Assembly: GCF_000368265.1 (NCBI RefSeq)
Contig: NZ_KB851219.1
Span: 1,123,870-1,187,869, forward strand
Direction of reading: 5' to 3'
DNA: 64,000 bases
Source of the DNA: Acinetobacter brisouisimilis
GTDB lineage: Bacteria; Pseudomonadota; Gammaproteobacteria; Pseudomonadales; Moraxellaceae
Shown: positions 53,154 through 61,889 of the stretch, in pieces
How positions within the stretch are numbered: position 1 is the stretch's first letter
How the letters are laid out: every line of letters begins with the position of its first letter
Notes under the pieces: generated by a model
The model's database searches: none
Told to the model about the DNA's origin: nothing
The model's input: only the letters and a program-made list of their open reading frames with translations
Made by a program: the position numbers and the translations under genes

Positions 53154-53935
53154 GCTGATTGTCCTTTTTTTACTACTTTAGTTTTTTTAACTAATTCGGT
53201 TGCCATTTTCAAATAGGCAACTGCGCCCTTGGAGCTTTTTTCAAAGAAAATTACAGGAAGTCCATGTGCTGGTGCTTCAGCTAAGCGTATGTTACGCGGA
53301 ATAACGGTTTCATAGAGTTTTGAACCAAAATACTGTTCAAGCTCAGCAGAAACATCCCGAGTTAACGCATTACGCGGATCATACATGGTACGCAATACAC
53401 CTATAACCTGTAGTTGTGGATTTAATACCTGCTGAATACGATCAATAGTCTGAGTCAAATCAGCCAAGCCTTCCAAAGCATAATATTCACACTGCATTGG
53501 AATCAACACACCCTGTACAGCCGCCAAAGCGTTCACAGTAATCAGGCTTAAACTCGGTGCACAGTCAACAATAATAAAGTCAAAAGACTGTTCAACTTGT
53601 TGCAGCGCATCACGCAAAATAAACTCACGTTTCTTCTGTTCTGCAATCGCAAGTTCAACCCCAGAAAGATCACGGTTTGCACCCAGCAATTTATAACCCA
53701 CTTCTGTTTTACTAATTGCTGTCTCAATAGGGACTTCGCCCAGTAAAACATCAGTCACGGTATACAACAAATCATTTTTTTGCACACCCGAACCCATGGT
53801 GGCATTTCCTTGTGGATCCATATCCACCAGCAAAACACGCTTTTTCAATACAGCGAGAGAAGCTGCCAAATTTACTGCGGTTGTTGTTTTACCGACCCCA
53901 CCTTTTTGGTTTGCAATTGCAATAATTTGAGCCAT
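53150..53935 (-). CDS. parA: ParA partitioning ATPase
   Basis: About 261 aa from ATG 53935 (MAQIIAIANQKGGVGKTT). The deviant Walker A KGGVGKTT, VLLVDMDPQGNATMGSG and FIIVDCAPSLSLITVNAL are intact. The chromosomal ParA makes a nucleoid gradient that moves ParB-origin complexes. The order rsmG-parA-parB is a conserved origin-region block. Confidence 0.96.
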   Translation of the reverse strand: MAQIIAIANQKGGVGKTTTAVNLAASLAVLKKRVLLVDMDPQGNATMGSGVQKNDLLYTVTDVLLGEVPIETAISKTEVGYKLLGANRDLSGVELAIAEQKKREFILRDALQQVEQSFDFIIVDCAPSLSLITVNALAAVQGVLIPMQCEYYALEGLADLTQTIDRIQQVLNPQLQVIGVLRTMYDPRNALTRDVSAELEQYFGSKLYETVIPRNIRLAEAPAHGLPVIFFEKSSKGAVAYLKMATELVKKTKVVKKGQSA

Positions 53936-53955
53936 GTTCAATAAAACCCCAATCC

Positions 53956-54594
53956 TTAATTTTTCTGCAAAATGATTAAATGACGTTGCTCATCTAAACG
54001 CGGCACTTTTAATTCAATCACTTGATGGTTAAATTCCTTGGAAAACTCAGCTATTTCCTCATTTGGAATTAAACCTTTCATCGCACAAATATAACTACCT
54101 GTATGCATATATGGCTTAGATGCAGCAATAAAATCAGTCAATGATGCAAAAGCTCGACTGGTAATGACATCAAACTGTCCAAGCTCACGAATACTGTCTT
54201 CATCTTCCACACGAGTTTGCACTGCGATGACATTAGGCAATTTCAAATCTGCAATAAACTGTTTTAAGAAGCGGATTTTTTTGCCATTTGAATCGAGTAA
54301 AACACACTCACGTTCAGGCTGACATAACGCAATAATCATCCCTGGCATACCACCACCTGTGCCTATGTCCAGCAAACGTCCTGCTGGCAAAGAAGGTAAA
54401 ATGCTCAAGCTATCTAACAAATGTTTCACCAGCATTTCTTTCGGATCACGAATTGCAGTCAGGTTATAAGCCTTATTCCAAAGCACTAGCGCATCTTGAT
54501 ATTTCAATAATAGATTCAAAGCATTTTCATTCAGGTCAAGCCCTAATGCCTTACTGCCTTGTTTTAATTCCTGAAAAAAAAGATGCATAGCCAA
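53956..54594 (-). CDS. rsmG: 16S rRNA (guanine527-N7)-methyltransferase
   Basis: Protein of 212 aa. The SAM-binding motif LLDIGTGGGMPGMIIAL, with upstream WNKAYNLTAIRDPKEMLVKHLLDSL, is diagnostic for RsmG (GidB). It methylates G527 in 16S rRNA. It is the first gene of the rsmG-parA-parB block. Confidence 0.96.
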   Translation of the reverse strand: MAMHLFFQELKQGSKALGLDLNENALNLLLKYQDALVLWNKAYNLTAIRDPKEMLVKHLLDSLSILPSLPAGRLLDIGTGGGMPGMIIALCQPERECVLLDSNGKKIRFLKQFIADLKLPNVIAVQTRVEDEDSIRELGQFDVITSRAFASLTDFIAASKPYMHTGSYICAMKGLIPNEEIAEFSKEFNHQVIELKVPRLDEQRHLIILQKN

Positions 54595-54671
54595 ACTCGT
54601 CCGTTAAAATTAGGTGAAGTATACTGATTTATCTGCTCAAGCATAGAGCAGAATGCTTAGTGAATACCCAT

Positions 54672-55361
54672 TTAAGCATATTGCCTCTGGCGGATTTGTC
54701 GATCTAGATCAGATAAACGTTCAGGTGTACCGACATCAACCCATGCTGCTGGCAGTTTTTGCGCCGAAATTCGCCCTTGTAACATCGCCTCTTTTAATAA
54801 AGGTGCTAAAGGGCGCTTTCCTTCTGCCAAACCTGCAAACATTTCAGGCGAAATCACAGCAATACCACTATAAGTCAGGGCTTCACCCTGCTGATTTTGC
54901 TCAAAAGTATACGCTTTTTGTGCATACAGAACAAAATCTCCTTGCGGATGTTGTGCAGGATTATCCACTAGCATCAAATGCGCCAGATTTTGACCTAATT
55001 CAACGTGCAATAAGGGCGCAAAATCATAGTTTGTCCAGACATCACCATTCACTAAAATAAATGGCTGATCGCCCAGTAGCGGTAAAGCATGAATAATTCC
55101 ACCCGCGGTTTCCAAGCCCTCACCTTCATTTGACCAGTGAATCTTGACACCAAACTGATCGCCTGTACCTAAAGCTGCGATAAGCTTCTCGGCAAGCCAC
55201 GCAGTATTGATCACGATATCGGTTACACCAATTTTTTGTAATTTTTCAATATGCCAGACAATCAAAGGTTTATCGGCAACTTCAAGCAAAGGTTTAGGAG
55301 TATGCAAGGTCAAGGGACGCATACGATTTCCTAAACCAGCCGCTAAAATCATGGCTTTCAT
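54672..55361 (-). CDS. murU: MurU, N-acetylmuramate-1-phosphate uridylyltransferase
   Basis: Protein of 229 aa. The nucleotidyltransferase motif MILAAGLGNRMRPLTLHTPKPLLEV is at the N-terminus, then ILVNGDVW and ETAGGI. With AmgK it recycles cell-wall MurNAc directly to UDP-MurNAc, a path that bypasses MurA and fosfomycin. It overlaps amgK by 4 bp. Confidence 0.92.
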   Translation of the reverse strand: MKAMILAAGLGNRMRPLTLHTPKPLLEVADKPLIVWHIEKLQKIGVTDIVINTAWLAEKLIAALGTGDQFGVKIHWSNEGEGLETAGGIIHALPLLGDQPFILVNGDVWTNYDFAPLLHVELGQNLAHLMLVDNPAQHPQGDFVLYAQKAYTFEQNQQGEALTYSGIAVISPEMFAGLAEGKRPLAPLLKEAMLQGRISAQKLPAAWVDVGTPERLSDLDRQIRQRQYA

Positions 55362-56374
55362 GCTGTGACTTCCTGATATTGACCATATTTTTCAGTAAAG
55401 CGCGGCATAATGCGCTGTTGCATAAACGAAATAAAGTCTGCTAACTCAGGATAGGCTTGACTTTCTGTCAGTACATACCACATCACACGCGGCAAATCTT
55501 TTAAATAGCCAGACTTGCCATCACGTTCAAACAAGCGCACAAAGATCCCTAAAATTTTAATGTGACGTTGTAACGCCATAAAATCTGCATCGCGTTTAAA
55601 TTGCTCAAAACTACGGTTCTGCTTCGCAGCTTCAGGCAACAAAGTATAAAATTGCTCAAACCATTGATATACACGCTCAGGCTGCCATTGCACATAAGCA
55701 TCACGGGTAATCGAAATCAGGTCATAAGTATCCGCACCAATCACGGCATCCTGAAAATCAATCACACCCAAATCAATTTCACCATCTAACTGCATCAAAT
55801 TACGGCTATGAAAGTCACGATGCACAATCACTTGTGGCTGAGCCAAAGCTGAATTCGCCAGAAGATCAAACGTATTTTCAACTAAAGTCTGCTCGGCTTC
55901 ACTTAGTTGAATCTCCAGTGCAGGAAACATCCAGTCGGTTAACAAGCGCATTTCTGTTATCAACTTATGATGAGAATAAGCTGGCAAGTCTTGCGTACCA
56001 TCAATCGCTTGCAACTGAATCAGTTGTTTAAAACTTTGCAGATAATATTGATCTACCGTGTCTGCATTCAACAAATTCGACAGCAATACGTCACCAAAAT
56101 CTTCAAGCAATAAAAAGCCAGCATCTAAATCTTTTGCAACAATATGTGGAACACGAACCTGATGCTGATCTAAAAATTCATCAATACGTACAAAAGGAAC
56201 ACAATCTTCTTTTTCAGGTGGTGCATCCATCAACATAAATGATTTATGATCTAAGGTAACGCGTGCATAACGACGGAAGCTTGCATCACCTGTTAAATAA
56301 CTGATTTCAAATCGATCCGAACGAAGGACAGTGATTAACCATGTTTGTATCAATTGTTCACGTTGAGTATTCAT
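55358..56374 (-). CDS. amgK: AmgK, N-acetylmuramate/N-acetylglucosamine kinase
   Basis: About 338 aa from ATG 56374. The aminoglycoside-phosphotransferase fold shows the catalytic HRDFHSRNLMQLDGEIDLGVIDFQDAVIGADTYDL. It phosphorylates MurNAc and GlcNAc at the anomeric position for MurU. It is divergent from lptD across about 120 bp that must hold both promoters. Confidence 0.92.
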   Translation of the reverse strand: MNTQREQLIQTWLITVLRSDRFEISYLTGDASFRRYARVTLDHKSFMLMDAPPEKEDCVPFVRIDEFLDQHQVRVPHIVAKDLDAGFLLLEDFGDVLLSNLLNADTVDQYYLQSFKQLIQLQAIDGTQDLPAYSHHKLITEMRLLTDWMFPALEIQLSEAEQTLVENTFDLLANSALAQPQVIVHRDFHSRNLMQLDGEIDLGVIDFQDAVIGADTYDLISITRDAYVQWQPERVYQWFEQFYTLLPEAAKQNRSFEQFKRDADFMALQRHIKILGIFVRLFERDGKSGYLKDLPRVMWYVLTESQAYPELADFISFMQQRIMPRFTEKYGQYQEVTA

Positions 56375-56494
56375 TTGCAAAATAATCTAATACAGGCTGA
56401 ATTTTTGAAGTCCTAAGTGTAGCCACTTATAGACTTTTTCTCTATGATGCGACAATAATTAATTGCAAAAAAGCATACTTGGTTAAAGAGACAC

Positions 56495-58915
56495 ATGAAG
56501 CAACAGTTTAGATTTAATCCCCTAGCGACTGCAATTTTGACACTTTTGTGTGGCAGCTCAATACAATCAAGCTATGCTGCATCTTCAGATGCCGTATCTT
56601 CTGTGGACAATCAACAGCTCAAGCAACAGTTAAATGAAAGCTACCCAGGACAAAACTTTTTTGAACAATATTATGTCAGCAAAGACAGCCCTGAAGCTCA
56701 ACAGCGTGTCCCTGATCCGAAATTTTCACCTTACTGTCAAGGTATTTGGGTAACTCCTGTTCAATCGACCACCAAAGCACCAGATCCAAACAATACCACG
56801 ACTTATGTAACTGCTGATTATGGCTTTTATAATCCGAATGGCGATTCTGAACTCAAAGGAAATGTCATTCTAGACCAAGAAGGTCGCCAAGTACGTGCTG
56901 AACATATCACTATTGATAAAGACCAAACTATTGCACATGCACAGGGCAATGTTCAGCTTGCTCAAAGTGGTTTGATCTCACAAAGCAGTAAAGTCGATTA
57001 CAACTTAAAAGAACAAACAGGCAATTTAAATGACAGCTATTTTATTGCCGAACAAACACATGCACACGGCCATGCACAAAATATCGAACGTAAATCAGCC
57101 TCTACAGTCATTTTAGAAAATGCTAGCTATACGGCATGTGCGCCAGGCAAAACACCTGACTGGCATATTAAAGCCAAGAAAATTGAACTGAATCAGGAAA
57201 CAGGACGTGGTTCAACGCACGACACCACATTGTATGTTAAAAATGTTCCTGTGATGTATTTACCTTATTATAACTTCCCAATCGATGACAGAAGAACAAC
57301 AGGGTTATTGACACCAAGCTTTGGCTGGTCAAGTGGTGAAGGCTTCCTGATTTCTTTGCCTGTTTATTTGAACCTCGCACCCAACTATGACATGACGCTA
57401 ACACCACGCTATTTGGGAACACATGGCGCGATGCTTGAAGGCGAATTCAACTATAAAACAGCAAATTTTGGTGAAGGTTCAATTACGGGTGGCTATCTAC
57501 CAAACGACCCAGACTATAGTAATAAAGACCGTAAGTCTCTACGAATCACTCATGACTGGACCATTAACCAATATTTCTCAACTAACTTTGAGTACAACTA
57601 TTTATCAGATATTGACTATATCTATGATATAAAAAATGATCCGAACATTTCTACTGACTTAAACCAACGACGCGTAGCTCAGCTTAACTTTGCCAATGCA
57701 GTCCCTGGTTTAGATGCAAGCCTTAAAGTCGAAACCTACCAGACTCTCGATAAAACCCTGTCTGATGCAGACAGACCATATGCCCGTCTGCCACAGTTCT
57801 TATTGAACTACACCACACAAAATCCTCAAGGCTGGCAATTTGAGTACCATAATGACAGTGCTTATTTTCAAAAAGACCTTAGTGGTGGTAATGGATTAGC
57901 AGAAAGTGGGACACGTCTATATAACTCAGGCGCTGTTCGCTACAATTACCGCACACCTTGGGCATTTGTGATTCCTGAAGCATCAGTACGCAGTCTGAAT
58001 TATTTTTATAATCCGAATGGAAGCAGTTCTGAAACTAAAACTGTGGTTGTTCCACAATTTACTTTGGATACAGGTTTAAATTTTGAGAAAGAAGGTAAAT
58101 TTCTACAAACTTTAACACCACGTTTGTTCTATGCTTATGCACCATATAAAAATCAAACTGGTTATCCTAACTTCGATACAACGACAGCATCGGTAAGTTA
58201 TGACCAACTGTTTAGTCCATACCGTTTTTATGGTAATGATCGCCTAGACGACAATAATTTTATGTCTTTAGGCCTAAGCTATAGTTTATTTGATCAACAA
58301 GGCTTAGAACGCTTAAAAGCTGCTGTAGGTAAAAGTTTTTATTTTTCAGACCGTAAAGTTACTTTAAAGGATGGAGATACTGTTCAGACCAGCAGACAAT
58401 CAGACCCTGTTCTCTCATTATCTAGTCAAATTACAAATCATTTTACGATTGCTTCTACTGTGGCTTGGGATGATAGTTCAATTGCCCAAGCGAAATTCCA
58501 AACTTACTATACATCTGCACAAGGCACGATTTACAACTTAGGCTATTATAAACGTAAAGAAGTCAATAATGCTCAACTTACATATAATCAAGTTGTTGCA
58601 TCTCTCATACAACCAGTCAAAGATAACTGGCGTATCATAGGGCACGTTCAGTATGACATTGACCACAGTCTAGCTCGTGAATTTTTATTAGGTGTCAATT
58701 ACGAGTCGTGCTGTTGGGCAGTTTCAGTCTATGGTCGTTCATATTACAACGATCTTGATGATGTCACCCTACCTGGTGTAAAACGTAAAAATGCAATTAT
58801 GGCAGAATTTACATTAAAAGGACTCGGAGCCTTCAACAACAAACTGGCATCTTTACTTGAGCAACGTGTTGTCGGCTTTAACAAATCTAATCAATCTTGG
58901 ACACAATCTCAATGA
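56495..58915 (+). CDS. lptD: LptD, lipopolysaccharide-assembly outer-membrane protein
   Basis: Protein of 806 aa with a signal peptide (about 1-28, ending SYA-AS), an N-terminal OstA beta-jellyroll (about 100-240; EGRQVRAEHITIDKDQ...) and a large C-terminal beta-barrel. Cys residues in SPYCQG, YTACAPG and NYESCCWAVSVYG can make the inter-domain disulfides needed for folding. With LptE it places LPS or LOS in the outer leaflet. Its stop overlaps the surA start. Confidence 0.95.
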   Translation: MKQQFRFNPLATAILTLLCGSSIQSSYAASSDAVSSVDNQQLKQQLNESYPGQNFFEQYYVSKDSPEAQQRVPDPKFSPYCQGIWVTPVQSTTKAPDPNNTTTYVTADYGFYNPNGDSELKGNVILDQEGRQVRAEHITIDKDQTIAHAQGNVQLAQSGLISQSSKVDYNLKEQTGNLNDSYFIAEQTHAHGHAQNIERKSASTVILENASYTACAPGKTPDWHIKAKKIELNQETGRGSTHDTTLYVKNVPVMYLPYYNFPIDDRRTTGLLTPSFGWSSGEGFLISLPVYLNLAPNYDMTLTPRYLGTHGAMLEGEFNYKTANFGEGSITGGYLPNDPDYSNKDRKSLRITHDWTINQYFSTNFEYNYLSDIDYIYDIKNDPNISTDLNQRRVAQLNFANAVPGLDASLKVETYQTLDKTLSDADRPYARLPQFLLNYTTQNPQGWQFEYHNDSAYFQKDLSGGNGLAESGTRLYNSGAVRYNYRTPWAFVIPEASVRSLNYFYNPNGSSSETKTVVVPQFTLDTGLNFEKEGKFLQTLTPRLFYAYAPYKNQTGYPNFDTTTASVSYDQLFSPYRFYGNDRLDDNNFMSLGLSYSLFDQQGLERLKAAVGKSFYFSDRKVTLKDGDTVQTSRQSDPVLSLSSQITNHFTIASTVAWDDSSIAQAKFQTYYTSAQGTIYNLGYYKRKEVNNAQLTYNQVVASLIQPVKDNWRIIGHVQYDIDHSLAREFLLGVNYESCCWAVSVYGRSYYNDLDDVTLPGVKRKNAIMAEFTLKGLGAFNNKLASLLEQRVVGFNKSNQSWTQSQ

Positions 58916-60234
58916 AGAAACAACAACTGACCCGTCTTTTTAAAGCAACAGCGCTCGCTCTTCTGATCTCTAGCTCAGTTCCAGCGTTTGCAGCGACAAG
59001 CGACGAAGTTGTAGCTATTGTTGATAATAGTGCGATTTTACGTAGTGACTTAGATCAAATGACAGCCGAACTTGCTCGTCAATTACAGACACAAAAACAA
59101 GCACTCCCACCCCAACAAGTTTTACAGCAACAAGCTTTAGAGCAAATTATTCTACGTCAAGCGCAACTAGAGCTAGTAAAGCGTTATGGTGTCAAACCAA
59201 ATGAAACTACACTCAACGCAGCTGTTCTTAAATATGCTGAACAAAACGGTATTCATAGCCTAGATGCTTTTCAAAAACAACTTGATGCCCAAGCACCAGG
59301 TACTTATGAAATGGTACGTGCCCGTATAGGTCAAGAGCTTGCAATTAACCAGTTACGTCAGCAACAAGTGATGTCACGCATTAAAATCAGTGATCAGGAT
59401 GTCAATAATTTCTTAAAAACACCTCAAGGTCAGGCTGCAATTGGTAGTCAAGCGCATATTTTACATGTTCGCGTTTCAGCAACAAATAATCAAAATGATA
59501 TGTTGAATTTGCGTGCCGCTGCTGATCAGGTTAAACAAGACCTCAGCCAAAACAATGATCTTCAGGCAATTAGTAAAAAAGACTCTACAGCTGAAATTAA
59601 AGTTGTGGGTGCTGATATAGGTTATCGCAACTTGTCAGATATTCCAGCTGAGCTTGCTGCACGTGTCACCAATCTACAAATTGGGCAAACCAGTGAACTT
59701 ATTCCTGCTCAAGATGGTGTTCACATCTTAAAATTATTAGATCGTAAAGCAAGTGATCAAAAAGCCATCGTAACACAATATCATGTACGTCATATTTTGA
59801 TTCAAACTTCTGAAGTGATCAGTCTTGATCAAGCAAAACAAAAAATTGATAGCATTTATAAGCGCTTAAAAGCAGGTGAAGATTTCAAAACACTTGCTTC
59901 TGTGTATTCAAATGACCCTGGTTCTGCTGCTAACGGTGGTGATTTAGGCTGGGTTAATTTGGGTATGATGGTGCCAGATTTTGAAGAAAAAATGAAATCC
60001 ACTCCTATAGGTCAATTGAGTGAACCATTCCAAACTCAGTATGGTTGGCATATTTTGCAAGTACTAGATACTCGCCAACAAGATATGACTAAAGAATATC
60101 AAGAGCGTTTAGCACGCCAATATCTAGGCGAACAACAATTTAATACAGAATTAGACGGTTGGTTGCGTGAAATTCGTGCAAATGCCTATGTTGACATTAA
60201 AGACCCGAGTTTGAATAAAAAATTAAATAATTAA
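58912..60234 (+). CDS. surA: SurA, periplasmic chaperone and peptidyl-prolyl isomerase
   Basis: About 440 aa from ATG 58912, which overlaps the lptD stop codon (ATGA). It has a signal peptide ending AFA-AT, an N-terminal chaperone domain and two parvulin domains (for example QYHVRHILIQTSE ... GGDLGWVNLGMMVPDFEEKM). SurA folds outer-membrane proteins such as LptD, so the operon couples a client with its chaperone. A strong terminator follows. Confidence 0.95.
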   Translation: MKKQQLTRLFKATALALLISSSVPAFAATSDEVVAIVDNSAILRSDLDQMTAELARQLQTQKQALPPQQVLQQQALEQIILRQAQLELVKRYGVKPNETTLNAAVLKYAEQNGIHSLDAFQKQLDAQAPGTYEMVRARIGQELAINQLRQQQVMSRIKISDQDVNNFLKTPQGQAAIGSQAHILHVRVSATNNQNDMLNLRAAADQVKQDLSQNNDLQAISKKDSTAEIKVVGADIGYRNLSDIPAELAARVTNLQIGQTSELIPAQDGVHILKLLDRKASDQKAIVTQYHVRHILIQTSEVISLDQAKQKIDSIYKRLKAGEDFKTLASVYSNDPGSAANGGDLGWVNLGMMVPDFEEKMKSTPIGQLSEPFQTQYGWHILQVLDTRQQDMTKEYQERLARQYLGEQQFNTELDGWLREIRANAYVDIKDPSLNKKLNN

Positions 60235-60240
60235 GCTTAA

Positions 60241-60267
60241 AAAACCGACATTATGTCGGTTTTTTAT
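60241..60267 (+). terminator. Intrinsic terminator of lptD-surA
   Basis: AAAACCGACA (60241-60250) and TGTCGGTTTT (60254-60263) form a 10-bp stem followed by TTATT. Confidence 0.9.
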
Positions 60268-60282
60268 TAAATGCAGAAAATA

Positions 60283-60310
60283 AAAAAACCAGCCTAAAGC
60301 TGGTTTTTTT
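60283..60310 (-). terminator. Intrinsic terminator of hfq
   Basis: AAAAAACCAGC (60283-60293) and GCTGGTTTTTT (60299-60309) form an 11-bp stem with A/T tracts, 15 bp past the hfq stop on the minus strand. Confidence 0.9.
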
Positions 60311-60325
60311 ATGAACCGTTATAAA

Positions 60326-60847
60326 TTAACGATTATTTGCATCTTCGTCTGGTGTGTCATCAAATTTGGTATCGTTATCAAAACCAGAAGCCTGACCGCC
60401 GAAGCCACCTTGACCACCGAAGCCACCTTGGCTACCAAAACCGCCTTGACCACCAAAACCGCCTTGAGCACCAAAGCCACCAGCTTGACCGCCGAAACCG
60501 CCTTGACCACCAAAGCCGCCGCCTTGACCACCAAAGCCGCCGCCTTGACCGCCACCGAAACCGCCTTGACCGCCGAAGCCACTACCTTGTTGACCACCGC
60601 CGAAGCCACCTTGACCACCGCTTACAGGCGCGCCTGCTGGACGAGGGTTACGTGCTGGGACTACTGTCGAAATTGCGTGTTTATAAACCATTTGGCTTAC
60701 TGTGTTTTTTAATAAAACCACATATTGGTCAAAAGATTCGATATGACCTTGTAATTTAATTCCGTTTACTAAAAAGATAGAAACTGGAATACGCTCTTTG
60801 CGAAGCGAATTCAAAAAGGGATCTTGTAAAGTTTGACCTTTAGACAT
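60326..60847 (-). CDS. hfq: Hfq RNA chaperone with glycine-rich C-terminal extension
   Basis: Protein of 173 aa. The first 66 residues are the Sm fold ([33 protein letters not shown] and [15 protein letters not shown]). The next about 80 residues consist of repeated GGFGGQ-type units rich in Gly, Phe and Gln, then an acidic tip ([17 protein letters not shown]). Such long tails are a Moraxellaceae trait. Hfq pairs small RNAs with mRNAs. It lies downstream of miaA, the usual neighbour. Confidence 0.97.
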   Translation of the reverse strand: MSKGQTLQDPFLNSLRKERIPVSIFLVNGIKLQGHIESFDQYVVLLKNTVSQMVYKHAISTVVPARNPRPAGAPVSGGQGGFGGGQQGSGFGGQGGFGGGQGGGFGGQGGGFGGQGGFGGQAGGFGAQGGFGGQGGFGSQGGFGGQGGFGGQASGFDNDTKFDDTPDEDANNR

Positions 60848-60938
60848 GTCGTTACTCCAAAAAAATAAAAATGTAATCAGCGCAAAAACTATCTTTAATT
60901 TTTTAAATTTATAAAAAAGATAGTTCGCAAATTTTGCT

Positions 60939-61883
60939 TTATCTGTAACAGATACGCAAGTCTTCTTGAGCCTGCTTTAACGTTAAAAAAGTGGTGAATT
61001 TGTGATTTTCTCTTAATGAACGTAACCAAGTATATTGACGCTTAGCCAATTGTCTTGTAGCAAATAAAGCTTGCTCACGCATTATATGCTGATTATTGTG
61101 ACTTTTGTCACTATTTATCAAAAAATTGAGTGCTTGTCTGTATCCAACACAACGCATCGAGGGAATATTTGGGTTTAAATCGTATTTACCAATCAACGAT
61201 TGAACCTCATTTAAAAATCCAATTTCCCACATATCATTGAGTCTTTGCTCAATTCTCTGATGTAATTCTAACCTATCTGGTAGCAAAGCATAATTATGAA
61301 ATTTGTAACGGTATGCTACATTTTTAGGCTGCTGTGCTTGCAACTGAGTAATTGGAATACCTGTTAAGCGAAAAACTTCTAGAGCACGAATAATGCGCTG
61401 TTTGTCACTTACCTTAAACTTCATTCCTGCTACGGGATCAACTCGGCATAATTCTTCATAAACATCTTCCCAGCCTAATTGCTCTGCTTGAGCCATGATT
61501 TGGTCTCGAATCTGCTGATCTGCACTTGGAAGTTGGTCAGATAAACCTTCAAGCAAAGCCTTGAAGTACAACATCGTACCACCAACCAAAATCGGAATCT
61601 TACCTTTAGCATGAATCTCATCAATCAGACGAGTAGCATCCTCTACAAACTCTGCTGCTGAATACACTTGTAGTGGCGTAATAATATCAATTAGATGGTG
61701 TGGGTATTTTTCCTGCTCTGCTTTGCTTGGCTTAGCTGTGCCAATATCCATATCCTGATAAACCAAAGCAGAATCGACAGAAATAAGTTCAAAATTCCCT
61801 TGCTCATAGAGCTCACATGCCAAAGCAGTTTTACCACTTGCAGTTGGGCCCATTAAATTGATGACGGGCAATGTATTTGGCAT
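60939..61883 (-). CDS. miaA: tRNA dimethylallyltransferase
   Basis: Protein of 314 aa. The P-loop [14 protein letters not shown] is near residue 12, then [19 protein letters not shown] and MRCVGYRQ. It adds the isopentenyl group to A37 of tRNAs reading U-starting codons. It lies six bases after mutL, in the common mutL-miaA-hfq order. Confidence 0.96.
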   Translation of the reverse strand: MPNTLPVINLMGPTASGKTALACELYEQGNFELISVDSALVYQDMDIGTAKPSKAEQEKYPHHLIDIITPLQVYSAAEFVEDATRLIDEIHAKGKIPILVGGTMLYFKALLEGLSDQLPSADQQIRDQIMAQAEQLGWEDVYEELCRVDPVAGMKFKVSDKQRIIRALEVFRLTGIPITQLQAQQPKNVAYRYKFHNYALLPDRLELHQRIEQRLNDMWEIGFLNEVQSLIGKYDLNPNIPSMRCVGYRQALNFLINSDKSHNNQHIMREQALFATRQLAKRQYTWLRSLRENHKFTTFLTLKQAQEDLRICYR

Positions 61884-61889
61884 GTAACT

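Noticed and set aside
54633-54651. CTGCTC/GAGCAG hairpin between murU and rsmG as a terminator
   Set aside because: Short stem with no U-tract on either strand; too weak to call.
52263-54671. Looked for a parS site near parA-parB
   Set aside because: No sequence close to TGTTTCACGTGAAACA was seen in this region or elsewhere in the window.
60311-60759. Long plus-strand frames opposite hfq
   Set aside because: They are shadows of the repetitive glycine-rich hfq tail and give low-complexity T/A/L- or H/R-rich products.
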